Below, one piece after another: positions 6,861 to 13,120 of a stretch of 44,002 nucleotides of DNA. Every line of letters begins with the position of its first letter. The first letter of the stretch is position 1. Under the pieces are notes generated by a model. That model had not been told where the DNA came from. It ran no database searches and saw only the letters and a list, made by a program, of their open reading frames with translations. Both the position numbers and the translations under genes were made by a program. Source of the DNA: Oscillospiraceae bacterium (lineage in GTDB: Bacteria; Bacillota; Clostridia; Oscillospirales; Oscillospiraceae); the NCBI GenBank assembly GCA_902802565.1, contig CADCMP010000009.1, positions 1 to 44,002 of the forward strand, written 5' to 3'.

Positions 6861-8739
6861 TCGAATGACAGCGACCTTCGGCCGTCTGGATAACGACACC
6901 ATGGAATTCCATGACGGTCTCAACGTCATCGTCCGTCCCAACGAGAGCGGGAAGAGCACCTGGTGTTCGTTCATCCGGGCCATGCTCTACGGTGTGACGA
7001 CCTCCGACCGGCCCCGGAAAGGATACATTCCGGACCGGATCAAATACAAGCCCTGGTCCGGCAAACCCATGCAGGGGACCATGGAGCTGACGAAAAACGG
7101 ACGGGATATCGTACTGCAGCGGGAACATGATGACCGCCAGGGACCCATGAGAGCGTTTCAGGCCACCTATGCCGGCACCAGCGTGCCGGTGGAGGGACTG
7201 AACAGCAAAAACTGCGGTGAGATCCTGATCGGTGCGACGCGATCCGTTTTCACCCGAAGCGCCTTTATGGCACAGGGGAAAGTGACCGTGGATCACGACA
7301 AGGATCTGGAGCGGAGGATCTATTCCATCGCCTCCACCGGAGAAGAGGACGTCTCCTACAGCGAAGCGGATGCCAAGCTCCGCTCCTGGCAGAGAGCCCG
7401 GCGGTATTCCTCCAAGGGACGTCTTCCGGAACTGGAAAAGGGGATTTCGGACTACAAGAAGAAACTGTCCAACATGCAGGACGACCTCAATGAGGTGGAC
7501 AGCCTGCGTCAGCAGCTGGATCTGGCAGACAGCCGCTGCCATACTCTGGATCACGAACTGAAACAGTCCCGTGATGTGTACCGGCAGGAACTGGAGGATT
7601 CTCTCCATCAGGCGGAGAAAGATCTGACGAAAGCAACGGAAGACTACGTTCATCTCGCCGGAAAAACAAAAGCGGATATGGCTGCCGTGCGGCTGAATCC
7701 TCTGCGGGATACGGATCCGGATGAGATCGCATTCATCGCCGAAGAAGACCGGAAGGAAGCGGAAGCCCTTCATGCGCAGCAGCAGAATGTGATGTCTCCG
7801 GCAGTACCCTGGACCGAGGCCATCGTGGCCGTCATCCTTGCCGTCTGCGGTTATCTGTTCCATCCCAATATCTACATCCTGGCCGGCGTGTTTGCCGTGC
7901 TGTTCGGATTCGCGGAGATCCTCTATCTGAGAAAGAAGAGCCTGGCTCAGGCAGCACTTCAGAAACGGATGGAGATCCTCTCCAAATATGATGTCAAGGA
8001 CGAAGGGGACATCGATGTGTCGGTGGACCGCTATCTGTCACTGCTCAACATGGCCCGGGCCTCCGCCGAAGGGATGCGGGAGAGCAAGAAAGCCATGGAA
8101 GAAGCGGGACACCGCCGGGAAGATCTGGAAAAGAAGGTCCTGACCGGCTGGGATGACTCCGCCATCAGTGATCGCACGGCGCAGATCCGCCGGGCGCTGG
8201 ACGCTTCTCAGCTGGACCGCGAACGGATCACGGCAGAGCTGGGACGGGCTCAGGGCAGAGCTCAGTCCTACGGAGATCCGCTGGTCATGAAGACCGCTCT
8301 GGAGAATATGGAACAGGAGCGGGATCTTGTTCAGATGGACTATGACGCCATTATGCTGGCACTGGACGTTCTGCGGGATGCGGACGAGGAGATCCAGACC
8401 AGCTTTACCCCGCAGCTGGGTGCCTGTGCCGCCGAGTATATGGCATTCATGACCGGGGGACGGTACGAGGGACTGTTTATCAACCGGGACTTTACCGTAC
8501 AGACCGGCTCCGCCGATGACAACATGATGCGGCGCAGTGAATACCTCAGCGCCGGCACCTATGATCTCATGTATCTGGCGGTCCGTCTGGCAGTCTGCAA
8601 GCTGGCTCTTCCGGGGTCGGACCCCTGTCCGATCATCCTGGACGATCCGCTGGTAAACTTTGATCCGGAACGGGAGAAACAGGCCATCAAACTGCTGAAG
8701 GAACTGGCAAAGGAACGGCAGATCATATCAAACTGCTGA
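6850..8739 (+). CDS. yhaN: YhaN/SbcC-like AAA ATPase, C terminus frameshifted by a 41-bp duplication
   Basis: An SMC/Rad50-type ATPase, partner of the YhaO-like nuclease. I place the start at TTG 6850 (MKINRMTATFGRL...), nine bases after AGGAGG and inside the end of yhaO; a GTG at 6796 is possible but has no RBS. Walker A is RPNESGKST near residue 35. Coiled coil runs from about 180 to 290 and 380 to 480, with two hydrophobic membrane-type segments near 315-365 as in YhaN relatives. Signature-type LSAGTYDLMYLAVRLAV and Walker B PIILDDPLVNFDPE lie near the end. A 41-bp perfect tandem duplication (8686-8726, 8727-8767) shifts the frame, so the protein ends in QIISNC rather than QIILFTCRELSE, losing the last core strand of the ATPase. 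It is also shorter (629 residues) than Bacillus YhaN (over 900). Confidence 0.88.
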   Translation: MKINRMTATFGRLDNDTMEFHDGLNVIVRPNESGKSTWCSFIRAMLYGVTTSDRPRKGYIPDRIKYKPWSGKPMQGTMELTKNGRDIVLQREHDDRQGPMRAFQATYAGTSVPVEGLNSKNCGEILIGATRSVFTRSAFMAQGKVTVDHDKDLERRIYSIASTGEEDVSYSEADAKLRSWQRARRYSSKGRLPELEKGISDYKKKLSNMQDDLNEVDSLRQQLDLADSRCHTLDHELKQSRDVYRQELEDSLHQAEKDLTKATEDYVHLAGKTKADMAAVRLNPLRDTDPDEIAFIAEEDRKEAEALHAQQQNVMSPAVPWTEAIVAVILAVCGYLFHPNIYILAGVFAVLFGFAEILYLRKKSLAQAALQKRMEILSKYDVKDEGDIDVSVDRYLSLLNMARASAEGMRESKKAMEEAGHRREDLEKKVLTGWDDSAISDRTAQIRRALDASQLDRERITAELGRAQGRAQSYGDPLVMKTALENMEQERDLVQMDYDAIMLALDVLRDADEEIQTSFTPQLGACAAEYMAFMTGGRYEGLFINRDFTVQTGSADDNMMRRSEYLSAGTYDLMYLAVRLAVCKLALPGSDPCPIILDDPLVNFDPEREKQAIKLLKELAKERQIISNC

Positions 8740-8767
8740 AGGAACTGGCAAAGGAACGGCAGATCAT
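8686..8767 (+). repeat. 41-bp perfect tandem duplication inside the yhaN-like gene
   Basis: The unit starting ATCAAACTGCTGAAGGAACT occurs twice without spacer, at 8686-8726 and 8727-8767. Because 41 is not a multiple of three, translation of the second copy is out of frame. Deleting one copy restores an ATPase C terminus ending LFTCRELSE with a stop at 8796-8798. Confidence 0.97.
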
Positions 8768-8813
8768 TCTGTTCACCTGCCGGGAACTGAGCGAATGACA
8801 GGAAGTCAAAGGA

Positions 8814-8847
8814 AAAACAGGACGTATCTGGGATACGTCCTGTTTTT
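8814..8847 (+). terminator. Intrinsic terminator after the ymdB-yhaO-yhaN-like operon
   Basis: Stem AGGACGTATC / GATACGTCCT with a TGG loop, flanked by AAAAAC on one side and GTTTTT on the other. Confidence 0.9.
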
Positions 8848-8978
8848 CGGTGGAGATGTAGTTTTGAGAAAATGAAAAAGATTGTTCGTGACTGTTTCCT
8901 GATCACGGTTTCATTCTATTGCGGCAAGTTAAAAAGAACTTAAAACAGTTATGAAAAATCGGTGAATCCACGTTCGCA

Positions 8979-9007
8979 TTGAAAAAAGTCGGGAAGCACC
9001 GTATAAT
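8979..9007 (+). promoter_or_regulatory. Promoter for the small membrane protein gene
   Basis: TTGAAA (8979-8984), 17-bp spacer, TATAAT (9002-9007). The start codon follows 33 bp later. Confidence 0.75.
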
Positions 9008-9040
9008 GAAACCATCATTTATGAACTTGAGGTCATTTTC

Positions 9041-9298
9041 ATGAGCAAGAAAGAACAGAGACAGATCAATCCCAATCTGGAGCGAAAGATCGATGAGGCC
9101 AATGAGTCGATCCATAAGGCGTGGCAGACGCTGGGCATCATCGATGTAATCCTGGGCATCCTCCTGCTGTTCGCCCGGCCGAAGATCGGCATCATCCTCC
9201 TAGGCGTGGGATTTCTGTGCGTCATTCTGTCACAGGCCTTCCGTCCGGAAGTGCAGCGCGCGCTTCGGGGAACCGGAAAGAAAGTGAAAAAGAAATAG
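9041..9298 (+). CDS. Small membrane protein of unknown function
   Basis: An 85-residue protein: a polar, charged N-terminal helix (about residues 1-28), two hydrophobic stretches (WQTLGIIDVILGILLLFA and IGIILLGVGFLCVILSQAF) likely forming a membrane hairpin, and a very basic C terminus (RGTGKKVKKK). It is supported by a consensus promoter, a RBS-like GAGGT and a terminator, so it is probably a real one-gene unit. No family is recognised. Confidence 0.75.
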   Translation: MSKKEQRQINPNLERKIDEANESIHKAWQTLGIIDVILGILLLFARPKIGIILLGVGFLCVILSQAFRPEVQRALRGTGKKVKKK

Positions 9299-9311
9299 CA
9301 AAAAACGAAGG

Positions 9312-9340
9312 GGTCCGGCATCTGTGCCGGACCTCTTTTT
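9312..9340. terminator. Bidirectional terminator between convergent genes
   Basis: Stem GGTCCGGCA (9312-9320) / TGCCGGACC (9325-9333), with a T-tract on the forward side and an A-run (T on the reverse strand) on the other. It should serve both the small membrane protein and the reverse methyltransferase genes. Confidence 0.85.
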
Positions 9341-10545
9341 CATACCACTTGAAAGATATAGAATTTCAGATAATCGGTCTCCGGGACATCCCAGGATATG
9401 GGGTGGTCCGGGGACTGCTGTCTTGCCTCGATCTGTTTCAGCGTCACGTCCGCATCTTTGGCGGCGCTGTGAAGCATCTTCCGGAACAGCTCGTCCGTCA
9501 TGAAATGACTGCAGGAACAGGTGGCCAGATATCCGCCCCGGGGAAGAAGCTTCATGGCCCGGTAATTGATATCCTTGTATCCGCGGATCGCATTCTTTAC
9601 CGTTGCGGAGCTCTTGGTGAACGCGGGGGGATCCAGAATGATGAAATCATAGTCCCGTTCCTTCCGCTCAAACTTCTCCGTGAGAAGATCGAAGACATCG
9701 GCACAGACGAACTCCACATCCAGTCCGTTGAGCTCTGCGTTGTGACGAGCGGTGGCGAGGGCGTCTTCCGACACGTCCACGGCAGTCACGGAAGCGGCTC
9801 CCGCCCTGGCACAGTTCAGGGCAAAGGCACCGGTGTGTGTAAAGCAGTCCAGTACCCGGTGATCTTTCGCGATGGGCCAGAGGGCTTTCCGGTTGTATTT
9901 CTGATCCAGAAAGTATCCGGTCTTCTGACCGTTAAAGTAATCCACGTCAAAGAGGATCCCGTTTTCCCGGATGGTAACGTGCCCGTCACCGGAACCCCAG
10001 AAGAAACCGGTGGTCTGAGGCAGACCCTCCTTGGAACGGACCGCGAGATCATTGCGCTCGTAAACGCCGCGGATCTCGATCCCTTTCTCTCTGAGGATGG
10101 AAACGAGCATGGGGTAGACCGTCTCCTTGCGCTGTTCCATGCCGTAGCAGACACACTGCGTCACGAGGATATCCTCAAACCGGTCCACCGTCAGTCCGGG
10201 CAGTCCGTCGGATTCACCGAAGACCAGACGGCAGCAGGGAAGATCCTCGCCCATGACGGCGACGCGGTAGTCAATGGCATAGCGGATCCGGCGCTCCCAG
10301 AAAGACTCATCGAACCGGTCGTTGGGATTCCGGCTGACGATGCGCACCCGGAGCTTGGAATGGTCGTTGTAGAAGCCGGCACCCAGCCAGCGCCACTTCT
10401 GGGAATAGACATCCACGATGTCTCCGTTCTGGATCTCGCCAACAAGATCCGTGACCTCGTCACTGTAGACCCAGGGGTGCCTGCCCCGAAGGGCCCGTTC
10501 TCCCTTTTCGGTGATCTGTATTTTTGCATAAGGACGTTCGGACAT
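9340..10545 (-). CDS. RlmI-like 23S rRNA (cytosine-C5) methyltransferase
   Basis: A 401-residue class I SAM-dependent RNA methyltransferase. The N terminus (residues 1-75, KGERALRGRHPWVYSDEV) is a PUA RNA-binding domain, followed by an EEHD-like linker and the Rossmann domain with SAM motif VLDCFTHTGAFALNCARAGA, acidic motif DVSEDAL, catalytic IILDPPAFTKS and CSCSHFM containing the cysteine nucleophile region. This is the RlmI/YccW architecture (m5C1962 in E. coli). I chose ATG 10545 because GAAGGAG lies six bases upstream; the longer open frame to 10602 has no such site. It lies 23 bp downstream of a membrane protein gene and is probably cotranscribed with it. Confidence 0.9.
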   Translation of the reverse strand: MSERPYAKIQITEKGERALRGRHPWVYSDEVTDLVGEIQNGDIVDVYSQKWRWLGAGFYNDHSKLRVRIVSRNPNDRFDESFWERRIRYAIDYRVAVMGEDLPCCRLVFGESDGLPGLTVDRFEDILVTQCVCYGMEQRKETVYPMLVSILREKGIEIRGVYERNDLAVRSKEGLPQTTGFFWGSGDGHVTIRENGILFDVDYFNGQKTGYFLDQKYNRKALWPIAKDHRVLDCFTHTGAFALNCARAGAASVTAVDVSEDALATARHNAELNGLDVEFVCADVFDLLTEKFERKERDYDFIILDPPAFTKSSATVKNAIRGYKDINYRAMKLLPRGGYLATCSCSHFMTDELFRKMLHSAAKDADVTLKQIEARQQSPDHPISWDVPETDYLKFYIFQVV

Positions 10546-10568
10546 GCTGTGCTCCTTCAGGAAATGTG

Positions 10569-11117
10569 TTAATGATGGCCTCTCCAAAGTTTTTTCCGCC
10601 ACTCATCCCGGTAGCGGAGGATCAGCCGGTGGTAGAGCCGGTCGCACAACAGGAATGTGACGGAACCGGCGGCGAAGAGAAACACGAGAGACACAATGGT
10701 ATACTCCCGGAACTCCTGTGCCATATCTCCAATGCCGAGAATGGCGATCATGAGATAATAGGCAAAGCCCGTGATGGCGAAAAAGATCAGAAGTTTCAGC
10801 AGGATCCGGAACCATCTTACCCGGATCCGGCTCATGGCGGGGATGATCACCGGCCACCATCCAAGAAAGGCATAGAGAAAGGCACTTTCCTTGTCCGGGG
10901 AGAGGATCAGGGCCAGCACCGCCACCGCGGCATAGGAGACCAGGGCGGTGGATGCTCCGTATTCCACAAAAGCCGGGATGAGGCAGGCGGCGGCGATCAT
11001 GGGACTCAGAAAGGTCGCAACGGGGATCAGGCCCCCTGCCGTCATGATCAGAGCGGCCAGGGCACCCATCATGCCGCACAATGCCATTTTTCCCGATTGT
11101 TTTCTCATGTTATCCAT
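10569..11117 (-). CDS. Multi-spanning membrane protein, possibly ECF S-component-like
   Basis: A protein of up to 182 residues with five or six predicted membrane segments. The start region (KMALCGMMGALAALIMTAGGLIPVATFLSPMIAAACLIP) resembles ECF-transporter substrate-binding (S) components and related Lachnospiraceae membrane proteins, but the similarity is by eye only and the substrate is unknown. ATG 11117 coincides with the expected transcription start of the promoter at 11124-11152, so a downstream ATG (11108 or 11087) may be used instead. The EcfA1-EcfA2-EcfT module at 34.6-37.1 kb could energise such a protein. Confidence 0.7.
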   Translation of the reverse strand: MDNMRKQSGKMALCGMMGALAALIMTAGGLIPVATFLSPMIAAACLIPAFVEYGASTALVSYAAVAVLALILSPDKESAFLYAFLGWWPVIIPAMSRIRVRWFRILLKLLIFFAITGFAYYLMIAILGIGDMAQEFREYTIVSLVFLFAAGSVTFLLCDRLYHRLILRYRDEWRKKLWRGHH

Positions 11118-11123
11118 GGGCCG

Positions 11124-11152
11124 ATTATACTGGCTGGACCGGAAACTTGCAA
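11124..11152 (-). promoter_or_regulatory. Promoter for the reverse membrane protein/methyltransferase unit
   Basis: Reverse strand: -35 TTGCAA (11147-11152), 17-bp spacer, perfect -10 TATAAT (11124-11129). Initiation would fall at about the ATG at 11117. Confidence 0.65.
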
Positions 11153-11185
11153 GCGGATCTGTCCGTTACGGTCTTGCGAATTCAG

Positions 11186-11215
11186 TTTACATTATATATA
11201 ATAAATTAATATTAT
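11186..11215 (+). promoter_or_regulatory. Promoter for the CapA-like gene
   Basis: TTTACA (11186-11191), 18-bp AT-only spacer, TATTAT (11210-11215). The sequence is bounded by TTTACAT and ATGTAAA, making a loose inverted repeat over the whole element. Confidence 0.5.
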
Positions 11216-11234
11216 GTAAATCAGGAGGTTCGCC

Positions 11235-12353
11235 ATGAAGACCGTCTTGCGAGTGATATCCATGATCGTTCTGACGCTCGGCATCATCGTGCTGGGATAC
11301 ATCATGTGTGTTCGACTGTTCGGAGTGGACACCGCCTCCCGATTGTTTGAAGTGACGATGCAGGAGTCCGAGGAACCGTCTTCCGCCGATACGGCAGCGG
11401 AGGAAGAGGAAGCGGAAGAGACGGAGGCACTTCACTGGACGATCTCCTTCGTGGGAGACTGTACGCTGGCATCCAGCCAGTATAACAACGATTTCATCAA
11501 CAAGGTAAACGGCGACTACAACTATCCCTTTAAGAATGTCGCGGATATTCTGAAAGCCGACGACTATACCATTGCGAATCTGGAATGCACGTTCTCCGAC
11601 CGGGTGGGCCTTGTCTCCGACGGTACCTTCGCTTTTAAGGCACCTTCCGACTACGCTCGGATCCTTCCCGCCGGCGGGATCGATTTCGTGACCACCGCCA
11701 ACAATCATCGGGACGACTTCGCAGATAACGGAAGGGTGGATACGGATATGGCACTGGATATCGCCGGGGTGCCTCACCGGGGCGATAACGAGACGTATCT
11801 GTTCAACATGGATGGCCACAAGATCGGGATCTACTGCTGCTATAATCACCTGTCTCCCACGGAGGAAATGGTGAAAACGGCCATTGATCAGCTGAAGGAG
11901 CAGGGAGCTTCCTTTGTGATCTGCGCGTTCCACTGGGGCGTGGAGGGATCCTATCAGCTCACGGAAGTGCAGGATCATATCGCCCATTACGCAGTGGAGC
12001 AGGGAGCGGACGTGGTGTTCGGCAGTCATCCTCACGTGCTGCAGAAGATCGAGAAGTACGAGGATTCCGTGATCCTGTACAGCATGGGCAATTTCTCCTT
12101 TGGCGGAAACACCTCTCCGAGGGACCGGGATACCGCCATCGTGCAGGTCGTACTGACCGAGGGAGAGGGAACGGACCTGGTGGCTTCGGATGTGCAGATC
12201 ATCCCGTGCTGCCTTTCCAGTACCGATGGAGTCAATGACTACTGTCCGAAACCCTATGCGAAGGGAACTGCGGAATATGACCGTGTGCTGTCCAAACTGA
12301 ACGGGACCTTTGAGGGTCCGGATCTCACCGTGGATTATTCCAATATCGGTTAA
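11235..12353 (+). CDS. CapA-family (poly-gamma-glutamate synthesis-type) metallophosphatase-like protein
   Basis: A 372-residue membrane-anchored protein. Residues 8-28 form an N-terminal membrane anchor, followed by an acidic linker (EESEEPSSADTAAEEEEAEETEA). From about residue 70 the CapA fold is clear: ISFVGDCTLA, YTIANLECTFS, FVTTANNHRDDF, ICAFHWGVEG, GADVVFGSHPHVLQKIE and YSMGNFSFGG. These are the conserved Asp, Asn, Glu and His positions of the calcineurin-like CapA/PgsA family. The family acts on envelope polymers such as poly-gamma-glutamate, but no capBC genes are present here, so the job is open. RBS AGGAGG is eight bases upstream. The HAD phosphatase gene follows at once and may be cotranscribed. 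Confidence 0.88.
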   Translation: MKTVLRVISMIVLTLGIIVLGYIMCVRLFGVDTASRLFEVTMQESEEPSSADTAAEEEEAEETEALHWTISFVGDCTLASSQYNNDFINKVNGDYNYPFKNVADILKADDYTIANLECTFSDRVGLVSDGTFAFKAPSDYARILPAGGIDFVTTANNHRDDFADNGRVDTDMALDIAGVPHRGDNETYLFNMDGHKIGIYCCYNHLSPTEEMVKTAIDQLKEQGASFVICAFHWGVEGSYQLTEVQDHIAHYAVEQGADVVFGSHPHVLQKIEKYEDSVILYSMGNFSFGGNTSPRDRDTAIVQVVLTEGEGTDLVASDVQIIPCCLSSTDGVNDYCPKPYAKGTAEYDRVLSKLNGTFEGPDLTVDYSNIG

Positions 12354-12378
12354 AAACCTTCCGAAAGGAATACACTAT

Positions 12379-12951
12379 ATGAACGTATACGATTTTGACA
12401 AGACGATCTTTTACCCCGACTCTACCTTCCTTTTTGTCATGTACTGCTGGTTCCATCATCCGCTGAAGATGCTGAAACACTTTCCGGCATTCTTTGTCAT
12501 GTCCATAAAAATGGTATTTCATAAGGCAACGACCAAGGAGATGAAGGAAAAGCTTCTGGCGTTCCTGCAGGATGTGGACGATGTGGATGCACTGGTCAAG
12601 AAGTACTGGGATGACAAATGGGATCACTTTGAACCGTGGTATTTCAAACAGCAGCAGCCGGATGACCTGATCATTTCCGCCTCCCCGGATATTACGCTGA
12701 AGGAAGCGGCGCGGCGGATCGGGTTTTCCCTCATCGCCACCACCACCGATCCCGCCACCGGGAAGATCCAGGGGGAGAACAACAGCGGTGCCGCAAAAGT
12801 CGCCCGGTACCGGGCGGAGTACGGGGACACGCCCATCGAGAATTTCTATTCCGATTCCCTGAAGGACACGCCCATGGCCCGGCTGGCAAAACACGCATGG
12901 CTGGTGGACCGGGGGAAGATGACCCCCTGGCCGGAGGAAGAGCTGAAATAA
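12379..12951 (+). CDS. HAD-IB family phosphatase
   Basis: A 190-residue haloacid-dehalogenase hydrolase. Motif I is YDFDKTIF (nucleophile Asp and general acid Asp), motif II is IISASPDI, and motif III is FYSDSLKDTPM. A hydrophobic helix pair (about residues 20-55) forms the C1 cap, as in SerB-like and phosphatidylglycerophosphate phosphatase-like IB enzymes. ATG 12379 has a GAAAGGA RBS; upstream in-frame codons overlap the CapA gene and lack one. The substrate is unknown, but membrane-lipid or sugar phosphates are plausible given the hydrophobic cap. Confidence 0.87.
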   Translation: MNVYDFDKTIFYPDSTFLFVMYCWFHHPLKMLKHFPAFFVMSIKMVFHKATTKEMKEKLLAFLQDVDDVDALVKKYWDDKWDHFEPWYFKQQQPDDLIISASPDITLKEAARRIGFSLIATTTDPATGKIQGENNSGAAKVARYRAEYGDTPIENFYSDSLKDTPMARLAKHAWLVDRGKMTPWPEEELK

Positions 12952-12956
12952 GAAAC

Positions 12957-12997
12957 CAGCACCATTTCCTGTTTTGGAGGAAACGGTGCTGATTTTT
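12957..12997 (+). terminator. Intrinsic terminator after the HAD phosphatase gene
   Basis: CAGCACC-ATTTCC / GGAAAC-GGTGCTG imperfect stem followed by ATTTTTC. Confidence 0.75.
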
Positions 12998-13120
12998 CGC
13001 CGTTTTCTGTGTAAACAATCTGTAAAATCTCGGAGTTTCGGATTTTCTTTAATATCCAAGCAGGAAAAGATGTGCTAAAATACATCATCGAACGGAAATC
13101 AACGAAAAGAGGTTGAGAGT

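Noticed and set aside
5562..6983. 473-residue reverse open frame over the ymdB-yhaO-like genes
   Set aside because: Crosses three overlapping forward genes with clear motifs; no supporting signal.
9121..10572. 483-residue forward open frame opposite the RlmI-like gene
   Set aside because: Starts within the small membrane protein gene, runs through the bidirectional terminator and mirrors a well-supported methyltransferase.
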